DNA from: Anopheles merus
Taxonomy: Eukaryota > Arthropoda > Insecta > Diptera > Culicidae
Length of the DNA stretch: 64,000 bases
Assembly (NCBI RefSeq): GCF_017562075.2
Contig: NC_054084.1
Coordinates: forward strand, 13,530,798 to 13,594,797
Direction of reading: 5' to 3'
Part shown: positions 1 to 9,660 of the stretch, in pieces
Numbering within the stretch: position 1 is the first letter of the stretch
How the letters are laid out: every line of letters begins with the position of its first letter
Notes under the pieces: model-generated
The model's input: only the letters and a program-made list of their open reading frames with translations
Databases searched by the model: none
What the model was told of the DNA's origin: nothing
Position numbers and translations under genes: made by a program

Positions 1-334
1 GTGCTTTAAGGTTGATGAGAAATGGATACACTTCACCAACTTCACTTTTTTTATCACATTTCAATGGCACCCTTTGGGAATTGGAGTAAAATTAGGCCAG
101 CGACAGAACTGCTGGCGTCAGCACACTTTAATAGAACACTCACGCTGCTTTCAACTTTCACCTAAAAACCTGTACGTATTATGGAGAACGAACACCACTG
201 TCGACAGCACGCGAATGAATGAGCGTGATGTTGGGTGAACAGCGCGCAGCGTGCAGCTACACAGTTGGGAATGGTAGTGCACATTGATGTGTGCGTGAGT
301 GTTGGTTGCCATGAAAATGAAGAGCAAATGACAC

Positions 335-359
335 GAAAGAGAGAGAGAGAGAGAGAGAG
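335..359. repeat. GA microsatellite
   Basis: An almost pure run of GA dinucleotides, 25 bp long. Confidence 0.9.
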
Positions 360-1074
360 TGAATGAGTTAGAGAGAGGGAGATAGGCAAAAAAAATGCGC
401 AACCATTGCGCTCTTGCTGCGTGGAATGAAGTGATGGAGGCGCCCCGTACTTCCTTGATGGTCTCACATTTTTGGGAAGGTGAGCGAAGATGACACTTTT
501 GCCATTAAATATACATATCGTGCGTGAGAAGGCAAGAGTGGAAACAGCACTCAGCGCAGCTGTTGTGCAGTAGCGGCAGCAAATGAGAGAATTTTGGCCA
601 TAGCGCAGAACGGAGCGTGTATGTTCACGCATTTACCGCGCTTCGTGTGTTTCATATCTGATTGTATTTGAAATTTGTTTGTTTGATGGTTATTTTGAAA
701 ACAATTCATGTAACAATACATTAAAGTATTTAATTACTTAATAAGAGGGAATAATGCAGATTTTCTCATCAGCTCTTATAGCTTGCCAATGTATTTAGTT
801 GCTCATCAAATGTACTTTTAAACGGGTGCTATCTTAAATTTAAAAGATTGTAGAAATTTAATGAGATTTTGTTTCATCCCACCCAAGAAAGCTAAAATCC
901 CACACATACATGCGAAAAGCTAAAAAACAAAAAAAATCTAGCTTTTTTGAATTTATACTTTCTTCATTCCATACATCTCTTCGTTCATTCCAGAGGCGTC
1001 AAACTCTCATTTTTTCTCATCTGTTGAAATCTTTCAAAATCTCTTATCGTCTATACTAGTGATGGTAAAATGAA

Positions 1075-1600
1075 GTTTTCATCGGTATCGATTCCGGCTA
1101 GCTTCGAAGTTTTCTGGAATTTATACCGGATAGTAGGCCCGGTACCAGTTTCCGGAATGGATTCCAGAATTGGCTCCATAATCGGAATCGGCTCGGCTTC
1201 GGCATCTCCATGAGAAGAGACGTTTGACGTTTGACGTTTGGGATGCTACATATTGATAGCCAATCAAAATTTACTAATAAACGATCCGTTCTCATGGAGA
1301 TTCCCGGACTGATTTCGCTACTGAAACTTCTTATTTCAATTCAGGAACTGATTCTCATTCTGGAGCTAATACCAATTCTGGAGTCAATTCTGATTCTTTT
1401 ACCGGAACAAATTGCGATTCCCAGGTCGATTCTGAGTGGAAATCGATTTGGAGCCGACTCTAATTCCAAAATCTATTCCGATTCCCGAATCGGCACCGGA
1501 GTCAACTCCGGAATCGGCTCCGGAATCGGCTCCAGAATCGGAATCGGATTCGGAATTGATACGGAATGCAGAATCGGTATCAGGTAGGTCCGTTTCCAAG
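1075..1600. repeat. Degenerate GGAATCGGCTCC-type dispersed repeat
   Basis: Imperfect 6/12-mer repeats of the type GGAATCGGCTCC. An ordered block in the middle (about 1340-1440) with 'tctggagtcaatt', 'accggaacaaatt' and 'ccaggtcgatt' recurs in the same order and orientation at about 48040-48110, so this is a dispersed element and not random simple sequence. Its ends carry TAGTGATGG-like motifs (1065-1075, and inverted near 1605-1614). Confidence 0.7.
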
Positions 1601-1760
1601 CTCCCACCACTAGTCTATACCATTTTTTACTAAGTTACTTTTTTAGTATCGTATAAACCAAAAAATGTTTACTAAATATCATTTTTTCCTTATGAATATT
1701 TCTTATAAATAAACTTGTAAATAATGTTTGCCAAAAAGGGTAATAAATATTCGAACTTAC

Positions 1761-2003
1761 CAAATTCCAGTAGGTTAGAAATATGACCCGTCCCTTCAGC
1801 GGGAGTGGAAACTTTTCACTAGCGGCCAACAAGCTCCCGACTTCCTCCAACCCTGCCAGATTCTTATCAGTGTAGACAAAATCGTAGTACATAGCAAACA
1901 CTTCCGTTAGGAGCATTATGCTGTACGAGAGCCTACGTCGTACTGTGGTTGTTTTGAAAGCTTTCAAACAGTCATCCATAATAATATATCCTTCTTTGTA
2001 CAT
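1761..2003 (-). CDS. Probable FAR-17a/AIG1-like membrane protein, first exon only (partial)
   Basis: Minus-strand open segment starting at ATG 2003 (MYKEGY...) or the next in-frame ATG 1979 (MDDCLK...), ending at a strong GTAAGT donor right after 1761 in phase 0. The peptide has a hydrophobic stretch (SYSIMLLTEVFAMYYDF) and then GRVIFLTYWNL. The pattern 'G..KFLT..N/D' is typical of the first loop and second membrane segment of the AIG1/ADTRP family, multi-pass proteins that hydrolyse fatty-acid esters of hydroxy fatty acids. That family assignment is my inference from a short stretch. The remaining exons would be left of the window. It is divergent from GNAT gene 1, with about 620 bp between start codons. 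Confidence 0.5.
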
Positions 2004-2623
2004 TTTAAACGAACAAAAATTGTATTCTTGCAATATAAAGTCGAACTAGTCAGGCGGTTCCGGAGTTTACGTTTTGATCGTCAAGGCAAAGCTCAACAAC
2101 TGATCGTATGTATGGGAAGCTTTTCTCTTACTTAGTAACAATATTGAAACCAGTTGCGTGAGTGCAGTCTATTACGCTGCACTATGATGATGGTTGCATT
2201 TGTTTTGCCTTGAACCGTTGCATTTCACCTGCACGCTGCCCGAGGCACGATCATTGCTCGATCAGTGCTTTAAAACGAGCAAGTTAAACGATTTTCAGCG
2301 GTTACAATGTCAACATAGCACTGTTAGATATTGAATCGTTGTATAGGTACAGTTTACGAATAAATATGAAGTATATGGTAAGTGTATTATGTGTCTAATA
2401 TAATTATATTATATAATTTATATTATTTAATACGCTTAACATAAAAATATTTGTATTGAGAACATTGACACTGCTTACTGTACAAATATTATTATTATTA
2501 TTATGCGAGTTTGTGCACACTACGCTTAAAAAAAACCCATAGTGAAGAATAATTTCGTCATACGCCTCCCAGACGATTCTATCTTGCCACGCTTATCTAT
2601 ATGATTCATTTGCAGCACGAACG

Positions 2624-3555
2624 ATGGAAGCCACGGACCGACTTTGCATCATTCCTCCGAGCGAGTGGATAGAACTTCGTGAGCTCTATCGCCTCAACTG
2701 GCCGGAACATCATGTGGCCTACGCAACGGTCGACAACTTCATCCGGTGGTACGAAAAGGATAGTGGCATTAAAAATCTCACCATTTACTGTTTGAATGGC
2801 AGCTGGCGAGAGGATGGAACTTACTTAATACTGGTACGTTACAGCTAACGAGCTACCGAGTTTTGTCGCGTATTTCACATTTTTGTTTCGTTTTGTATAT
2901 ATACTAGGATCGCTATCAACTGTTTGCATACAGTCTGGATCCAACGAACTGCGTACTGGAGAAAGCACTTCATCTGCTTGATTGGAGCGGCGGGCTCAAA
3001 GTGAGCTCCTTACTTTCACGCCATCGGCCCCCAGTCATCAATGTGATCACTTCCAAAGGTCTTGAGAAAGAGTACGACAGTGAAACGTTCCTGTACTACA
3101 TGCCGAAAGCGGAATGCGATGCACTGCAGCTGTCCGTGCCGGAGGGATTTGAACTGAAAGCGCTAAGCGCGGATGATGCGTCCACAGCGAACGACGTCTG
3201 GCCCAACCGGCACCAGGGTTCGCTATTCTTGTTGCAGCGGCTGGCCGCCTGGAACCCGAACGCCGGACTGTACGAGTGTGCTACGGGTAAATTGGTGGCC
3301 TGGTGCTTCCGACTGCAGGCCGGTCCGCTCGGTGCACTGCAGGTTGACGAGGAGTACAAGCGGCGAGGCTTTGGAACGGTGGTCGCCATTGCGGTGGCAA
3401 AACAAATCGCCAATCTTGGGCAGGATTGCTTTGCATTGGTTAATGCGGCGAATGTACCGTCGAAGAAAATGTTTGAGCGCATTGGCTTTAAACACGACGG
3501 CGAAGCGTATTGGGTGAGAAATTTACCGACTGTGGCAGGACAATGGAAGGATTAG
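2624..3555 (+). CDS. GNAT acetyltransferase paralog 1 (FR47-like / glycine N-acyltransferase-like)
   Basis: Exons 2624-2833 and 2908-3555 give 285 residues; the join is phase 0 (donor GTACGT, acceptor CTAG). Exon 1 encodes a conserved N-terminal module (LYRLNWPEHHVAY...YCLNGSWREDGTYLI) shared by all six paralogs here. Exon 2 carries the GNAT fold with 'LGALQVDEEYKRRGFG': the acetyl/acyl-CoA pyrophosphate-binding motif (consensus R/Q-x-x-G-x-G) is KRRGFG at about residues 221-226, so Lys replaces the usual Arg/Gln. A late N..S..F..IGFK block (motif B) follows. Known relatives are insect FR47-like and vertebrate GLYAT-like proteins that acylate small amines or amino acids; the substrate here is unknown. 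No signal peptide is seen. It is followed by GNAT gene 2 in the same direction. AATAAA signals lie about 105 bp past the stop. Confidence 0.85.
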
Positions 3556-3659
3556 GAGAAAACTAGTTATCTCACGTATAGGAGAAAAACACTCATACAT
3601 GATCAAATGTTTTGTAAAAGATCTTTAAAAATATGTCCCTGAAAATCATAAAAAATTGT

Positions 3660-3665
3660 AATAAA
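3660..3665 (+). terminator. Poly(A) signal AATAAA for GNAT gene 1
   Basis: AATAAA about 105 bp after the stop, with a second AATAAA near 3680. Both lie in AT-rich sequence. Confidence 0.6.
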
Positions 3666-3871
3666 TATAAATTGAAACAAATAAAAAAAATACGTTAAAA
3701 TTGCGACAATAATCAACCCCACTGTTTTTCAGTACATGCGGACTCTACTGTTAGCGTAGCAAAACTAATGAGAACGTACTATCAGCTTTCACTATCTAGA
3801 GCCTCTCTTGTAAATAGTCGATTATCTCTCCGTGTGCTCTTAGTCTCATTCCTTTAGTTGAGCCTGTAGCG

Positions 3872-4886
3872 ATGACTGACTGTGATCAACTGGTAGAAAT
3901 ACCTCCCAAAGACTGGATAGAGCTAAAACATCTGTTTCAACGCGATTGGCCGAGGCACGAGTTTGCCTACTATCTATTGGGAAATTACATATGCTGGAAG
4001 TCCAAGCACCATGAGCCAATAGACGTAAAATGCTACTCCTTAAATGGCAACTGGAGAGCAGACGGAACATTTGCACTACAGGTAAGTTGCGATAGATTAT
4101 AAGATCTAGGTATATTTAAATAACAACCTCTTTTTCCATTTGTTTTAGGATGGCTTCGAGATCTATTTTTATTCAGCAGCTCAAGACGTCAACTGCACTA
4201 CGTTGATAAGACTACTATCTCAAATAGAATGGGAATCTTACCACGAAATCAGTATGGACTATCTTGAGAAGTACCATCCAACGGTGGAGCGAATCATCGG
4301 TGACAGGGGTCTTACGGTGGCGAGCAGTAATTTAGCTAATTATTATTTCATGTCTAAAGAACAAGCACTTGCACTGCCCTCACCAGCTATCCCTGCTGGA
4401 TTCGTGTTTGAAAGGTTACAGTTGAAGGATTTGGACTACATCTACGCACAGTGGCCGCTACGCAATCACATTAGCTACGAGGCAGGATATGGGCTGCTGA
4501 AACGGTTGATACAGTTGAATGCAAATGTTGGTTTGTTCAACGACAATGGTGTGCTTGTTTCGTGGTGCTTAACGTAAGTTGCATGGTAGGCAAGAACTGT
4601 GTAAAAACTGAATACACATTATTTATAAAGTATGTATTTAATCCGTAGCGATCAAACCGGTGCTCATTCCGATCTACAAACTATGCCCGAACATTGCCGG
4701 CACGGATACGGACGAATGGTTGTGGTGGAACTGGCGAAGAGATTAGCTTGTTTCGGATCGGATTCCAAAGCGTATGTTTTGCATGACAATCATAAATCGA
4801 TCAAATTGTTCGATAGTGTTGGATTTGCGAATATACAAAATCTCCGTTGGGTGGTGGTGAATCCAACAGTAAAAAAAAACTATTAG
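3872..4886 (+). CDS. GNAT acetyltransferase paralog 2
   Basis: Exons 3872-4081, 4149-4573 and 4649-4886 give 290 residues. The first join is phase 0 and matches the other paralogs exactly (70 codons, acceptor followed by GAT). The second intron (4574-4648, phase 2) splits the codon just before 'DQTGAHSDLQTMPEH' and is shared only with GNAT gene 3. Exon 1 encodes WIELKHLFQRDWPRHEFAYY and the YSLNGNWRADGTF block. The CoA-binding loop is CRHGYG at residues 228-233, with Cys at the usual Arg/Gln position; this may weaken cofactor binding or alter specificity (inference). The C-terminal 'NHKSIKLFDSVGF' is motif B. Substrate unknown. Confidence 0.82.
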
Positions 4887-5042
4887 CAAATGAGATGTTT
4901 TATTAACCCGTCCTGGGTAATAAGTACAAAATTTAACAATATTATTCCACTATTCACTACATTAAAAAATGTGTAGGCACTTGATCTTGAAAACAAAATC
5001 GTAGACTATCTATACTGTGTGCTGTGAACCAGTAACAATATA

Positions 5043-5361
5043 CAGGTAGTCCCCGAGATACGCAGTACTTGTTATACACGAATTCGGATATACTCGATTT
5101 GACAGTTCGTTGAGCAAATTGTACTGATTTGACACATCAATTGTCAAATGCAAACTAAATTCCCATTCGGTCGTATTTGAAAAATCGTTCAAAAATATTT
5201 TAAAAATCATTCTCATATCAAATAATCAAATTAGTGGCTGGAATTTACCGCCTCAAGCAAACTTGCACAAAAATTAGAAACATTTTTCCTGAAAATCATT
5301 AAATTCGAGTTATGCGGTTCCTGCTCGGTCCACATTAATAGCGTATCTCGGGGACAACCCG
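5043..5361. mobile_element. Non-autonomous DNA transposon (MITE), pogo/Tigger-like TIRs
   Basis: Terminal inverted repeats of about 21 bp: left CAGGTAGTCCCCGAGATACG, right (reverse complement) CGGGTTGTCCCCGAGATACG. The element is about 319 bp with an AT-rich, non-coding core. The left end is preceded by TA (5041-5042), as expected for TA-inserting Tc1/mariner/pogo elements, but the right-hand TA is not intact. The 'GTCCCCGA.TTACG' style of TIR is typical of pogo-like elements; the superfamily is inference. Confidence 0.75.
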
Positions 5362-5366
5362 TGCAA

Positions 5367-5432
5367 CTGTTTTAGTTATCGGACGAATTGTTGGCAAATT
5401 TGGTGAAACTGTTGATAAGATAACTAAAACAG
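5367..5432. repeat. Perfect 14-bp inverted repeat (stem-loop)
   Basis: CTGTTTTAGTTATC at 5367-5380 is matched exactly by its reverse complement at 5419-5432, with a 38-bp spacer. It starts just outside the right end of the 5043-5361 element. Confidence 0.8.
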
Positions 5433-5453
5433 TCCAATCGCTTGATAGGAACA

Positions 5454-5475
5454 TAAACAGGTATGTACCTGTTTA
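5454..5475. repeat. Palindrome, 10-bp arms
   Basis: TAAACAGGTA, then TG, then TACCTGTTTA: perfect arms with a 2-bp spacer. No function is apparent; it may be a fragment of a foldback element. Confidence 0.8.
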
Positions 5476-6276
5476 AAGATTATTATTTTGCTTATTTATG
5501 GCTATATTATTGCAATGATGCCACTTATCAAATCAAAGAAGAAAATTTTAGAACAAATATGTAAAAACTGTGTTTAAGGAATAAATTTATAACATGACAA
5601 TTATTAATTAAAGAAGAAGAAACGATCGATTACGTGACATTTTAATGTATTACATGGTATTGATTTTTTATGAGAAGTGCGGAAAAGTTCATTATTTTCG
5701 ATTAAAGAATAAAATATCTCGCTTGAACGAATAGTAAAGTCAATGTGTGTAGCCATTTAGTTTAGTTTTGTTGAATAAATATTTGACTATAATGTCTTAT
5801 AATGTTTTCAACTTCAACATATTTTTTTCATAAAAGCGATCAGCGTCGGGTTTAATAATTTAATTAGCGAAAGAACTAGCTGATAATGCAACAGGAAATG
5901 GTTTAATGCATATCCGTTTGAAATATCATTCTCCTGTGAGTCACGTTCAATTGTTCCCCGGATTATCCCGTTACCGTATCCAAGTACGATTGCCTCCAAA
6001 GCTTTAACCCTCAATTCATTGTTAAAACACACCCCCTTTTTGCTACCTTCTTCGCACAAATGGGAATCGAACTGCCGAAGGTGGCACGACGATCAACGCT
6101 CCTCGCAACCACCTTGGCCCCATACCGACGCCCGGTGTACATTGCTCTTCTCGTTTTCGTATTGGAAAAGCATGTTTCCCTGTATCTTATCGGCGTCTGC
6201 TTCCGGTATTTTATTCAGCAATCTTTGTTGTATCGATAGGCGCCAAAACGACTGATAGGAACCTATGTGTCGCTAG

Positions 6277-6283
6277 TATAAAA
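6277..6283 (+). promoter_or_regulatory. TATA box of the MBF2-family gene
   Basis: TATAAAA lies 76 bp upstream of the ATG. An initiation site about 30 bp further down (near 6305-6310, 'acagacacattc') would give a ~50-nt leader. A clear TATA box fits a tissue-restricted, highly expressed secreted-peptide gene. Confidence 0.7.
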
Positions 6284-6358
6284 GGTGCTGCCTTGTAGCT
6301 TAACAGACACATTCGACAGCAAAGTTGAACGGCAAGCTTGTTGCAAAAAGATATTACC

Positions 6359-6781
6359 ATGGCCAAGTTCATTGTCGCGTGCGTGTTTCTGGCAGTCGCC
6401 CTTTTCGGTCTGATCCATGGAGATCTTATCCTGGGCACGATCAACACGGGTGATCGTATTCTCTACTCGTAAGTATTTAATCGTAATTGATGCCATCACT
6501 AAAGAGGTTCCCTGTTTCTAACCACGCTTTACCTTTTTTTATCTTTCCCTAGACAAGTGACTGCCGCTCCCGGCATTCCTGGCGCGTTGGTTAGCCGCTA
6601 TGTAAACTACACCGGCATCTACAACATCACGGCCATCCGCGCTTACGATCGCACGTTTAACCGCACTGGCCAGGCGCACGTGGTCGGCGGTGGACTGTAC
6701 CAGCGCTTCGTCAGCATTGCCCTCCAGACACGATTCATCGGCAATCCGCTCGACTTCTTGGTGGAGATCTATGGACGATAA
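6359..6781 (+). CDS. Small secreted MBF2-family protein (salivary-secreted-peptide type)
   Basis: Exons 6359-6468 and 6553-6781 (phase-2 join TC|A; donor GTAAGT, acceptor CCTAG) give 112 residues. Residues 1-21 (MAKFIVACVFLAVALFGLIHG) form a typical signal peptide. The mature part has the layout of the MBF2 domain: a conserved 'G.R.L', then 'NITAIRAYDRT....G.A.VVGGGLYQRFVSIALQ', ending in VEIYGR. The family is named after a silkworm coactivator, but most insect members are short secreted proteins of unknown role, several of them in saliva. Two N-x-T sites (NYT, NIT) may be glycosylated. It is unrelated to the GNAT genes around it. Poly(A) signal at 6800. Confidence 0.78.
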
Positions 6782-6799
6782 GTCATAGTCATAGTCACA

Positions 6800-6805
6800 A
6801 ATAAA
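6800..6805 (+). terminator. Poly(A) signal AATAAA of the MBF2-family gene
   Basis: AATAAA 19 bp after the stop codon, implying a very short 3' UTR. Confidence 0.75.
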
Positions 6806-7654
6806 GCTACCGCGTACCTCAGCACCGAACTGCACCGTTGTCCTCTGTTGCGCACCGACAAAGAGAAAATGCATTCACAAAAACAACAACAAAACAGTAC
6901 ACTACACATAATTGCTGGCGGCCGCCCGGTGCAGCGCCGGTGATTGAAAACGGCTGTATAAGTGAGGGGTCGCGGTAGTTTACATAACTGTGATCCGGAT
7001 CCCCAGTTCGCGAGTGATCGATTGATTAGGTCCGTCTATTGAGATGATCTGTTTTTAATTCGCTTATCTCAGCAAGGCGAACCAACCATCGGGGAAGGCG
7101 GAACGATGGGCTTTTTAGGGCAACAATCCGCATGACTTGCCTGCCTGCCTGCCGACTTGTTTGTGCTACATTATTGTATAATAACAATGTGCGAGCAATG
7201 CACGGTGGGAAGAAATAATTAATTTAATAAGCTTTTGCGTACAATTAAACCGAATAAATATTTACAACATAAAAAATGTGTCAGTTAAATAGTGTTTTCT
7301 ATTCAATCTTAAAAGATTACAATTTTCTAGCAATTTTAATGTACTTGTTTGACCCAATATATATATTTTAAACTTCATCTGCAAATCTTCTTAAATTCGA
7401 ATGTTGTAAACATTTTATGTTTATTTATTATTTTAGGGATATTATAATTATTTCTAAAAATATTGCCATTTTGATTTCTATTTCTATGATTTTCTATTTT
7501 TGTATATTATTTTCATTTCATCTGTCCCTGGCGCAAATGCAATGGCCTGACGGTATGTATCCAAAAATGCAGCTGTATTTCATTCTTCCGAGGGAGGAAC
7601 CCGCTTTCAGCAATCTACTACATAGAGGAAACTGCTATCAAAAGTGAAACATAT

Positions 7655-8032
7655 GTCAAAGGCCTTGGTGCTATGCTTGACGCGAATCTGACACTTAAAG
7701 AGCATACTGTTGATGTCCTTGCTAGATGAAACCGACTGCTTGGCCTCCTCTTCAGAACGACCAAAGAATTTCGTGATCCGGTATGCATCAAAACCGTCTA
7801 CTGCAGCATCGTTTGTCCGGTGCTAGAATATGCATCCGTGCTATGCAGCTCCACAACTGCTAATACTATTGTTCGGATTGAAGCTATACAGTGCAAGCCT
7901 ACTGGGTATGCTCTACGCTTTCTTCCCTGGCGCAACCGTGTCAATCTTCCATCCTACACTGCACGATGCCGTGTTCTAAGCCTTGAGGCTCTTGCCGTAA
8001 GGAGACAAAACGCACAGTACCTTTTCATCTGA
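7655..8032 (+). pseudogene. Non-LTR retrotransposon reverse-transcriptase remnant
   Basis: Conceptual translation gives the C-terminal part of a Jockey/I-type ORF2: 'KGLGAMLDANLTLKEHT', then LGLLFRTTKEF, 'CSIVCPVLEYASVLCSS', RIEAIQCKPTGYALRFLPW, and 'RCRVLSLEALAVRRQNAQ'. These match the thumb and post-RT region of many insect LINE proteins (LEYAS and RIEAVQRKF...LPWR signatures). An in-frame TGA at 7727-7729 breaks the frame, and no catalytic core or 3' tail is present, so it is a dead 5'-truncated fragment. The 6806-7654 flank is AT-rich and I see no gene in it. Confidence 0.8.
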
Positions 8033-8573
8033 TGGTCTTCTCAACGGTGCCATCGACTCACCGTCTCTGTTGTCCAGCTTTCTCACCTCAGCTTCGATCC
8101 AGTTTTGGTCGATCAGACCCTATGATTCGTATGTCTCAGTGCTTCAAGTTGAATGCCAGCTCCAATATTTTATACAGACTTTAAGCTCCATTTTTACTTC
8201 AGCAAGATTTTGTGTTTTAGAATAAGTAATCTTCAATGTTGCAGTGCCGTAAGAGCAAACAAGCAAATAATCTGTTTTTACTTTGCCTCCAAGAAATAAA
8301 CTTACACATTCGATGAAACAACTGGTAGTAAAACCATGTACAGTAGTTTTCACCCGCCAATCACGCCGTGTCGGCATTTAAGGAAGCGCACGGTAAATGG
8401 GCAGAGGCATATGGCAACAGCCGGGCAACAATTGAACGTGCCCCACGTCTTATCTCCAAATGTGCCCACAATTGCATGGAAACGTATAGCGCTATTGTTT
8501 AGCCGGCCCCGTAGTAGTGTGTCAACTTTTGCTGAAGTAAGTTCGCTCGACTCTCTCCCTCTGCGTGCGCATC

Positions 8574-9549
8574 ATGTCACCCCAGGCTAGCAGCTTGGAG
8601 ATCATCCCGCTGGAAGAGTTGTGCGTGCTGCGTGATCTGTATTGCATCGAATGGCCAAAATATGCGTACACTTACTACACGCTGGATAACTGCTATCACT
8701 GGCGCACGTTGGCCCGGGACGGGGAGTTGCAAGTGTTTACCGATCCCTCACGTGATTGGAGAAGCACGGGAACATTCGTGCTGAGGGTGAGCTCTAACAA
8801 GAGGTGATCTTTTTGAATGTTGAAGTAACGGTGTACTGTTTTCCAGGATTGTAAGGAGCTATTCTTCTACACCCTTGAAGCAACGACTGATGGGTTGGAG
8901 TGGATTCTTGGAAGCGTTATGAAGGGTGGTGATATAATCGTTAGTCTAGTGTACGATTCCCGTTTCCGAGAGCTGGTAGATCGGATCGTAAGCTCGCTTT
9001 CCTTCACAAAGGACAGTGATGAGCGGATGGTATGCTACAGACAGATGACTCCCTGTGGGGATGTAGATGGCAATGAAGAGCAACTGCAAAGAGAGTATCG
9101 CTTTAGCCCGGTCAGCCCGGACGATAGTGAGATTGTGGAACAGCAGTGGGTACATAGTGATACCGTTTTTAGCAAACTGCCAACGCGTCTGATTAATCGT
9201 AATCCATCGTTGGGAGTGTACGACACTAAGGATCGTCTTGTTGCCTGGTGTTTGATGTGAGTATAAATGTATTTTCACTTTAAAATGTTAAAGCTAATTC
9301 CGTCCAGCGTTCCCTTTCAGTGATCAGACGGGATCGTTGGCCATTTTTCAAACGATGCCCGATCATCGCCGCAAAGGTTTAGGACGTGCTATAATCAAAC
9401 GACTATCAGCGGAACTGCACGCAAAGGATCAGCTGCCCCAGGCGTACATCGTGGAAAGCAATGCGGCCTCACGCAGGCTGTTCGAACAGTTAGGATTCAG
9501 TGCTGTGGAACTGTGGTACTGGACAAAACTTCACAAACGCGAACCGTGA
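8574..9549 (+). CDS. GNAT acetyltransferase paralog 3
   Basis: Exons 8574-8786, 8847-9256 and 9321-9549 give 283 residues. The start is ATG 8574; the frame is open further upstream only from a GTG. The first join is phase 0 (71 codons). The second, phase 2, is at the same place as in GNAT gene 2 (TTGAT|gtgagt ... cag|TGATCAG). The N-terminal module is shorter in its conserved YSLNG block (here FTDPSRDWRSTGTF). The CoA-binding loop RRKGLG lies at residues 224-229, preceded by FQTMPDHR; the C-terminal 'ESNAASRRLFEQLGF' is motif B. It converges on GNAT gene 4, with stop codons 111 bp apart. Confidence 0.84.
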
Positions 9550-9639
9550 CATATCTTCCACCCACCAAAGACACAAGAATCGATCACAACGACACTGACA
9601 CTGCTTGAAAAACACACCCCGACACCAAGTGTTTAGGAA

Positions 9640-9645
9640 AATAAA
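9640..9645 (+). terminator. Poly(A) signal AATAAA for GNAT gene 3
   Basis: AATAAA 91 bp after the stop and 16 bp before the opposing stop codon of GNAT gene 4. Cleavage 10-30 nt downstream would fall inside or next to the end of the opposing coding region. Confidence 0.65.
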
Positions 9646-9660
9646 TCCGAACCGCATGCC

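Larger units (their letters stand above)
1..1620. other. Non-coding left edge, probable intron or flank
   Basis: I see no supportable exon here. The stretch holds a GA/CT microsatellite near 335-359, AT-rich sequence, and a degenerate GGAATC-type repeat from about 1075 to 1600. If the exon at 1761-2003 is real, this region is part of the first intron of that minus-strand gene, whose later exons would lie left of the window. Open frames here come from the repeats or use non-ATG starts. Confidence 0.5.

Noticed and set aside
7417..7647. ORF upstream of the reverse-transcriptase remnant as part of the same element
   Set aside because: It is AT-rich, starts in hydrophobic low-complexity sequence, and shows no ORF2 motif. 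The recognisable RT similarity begins only at about 7655.
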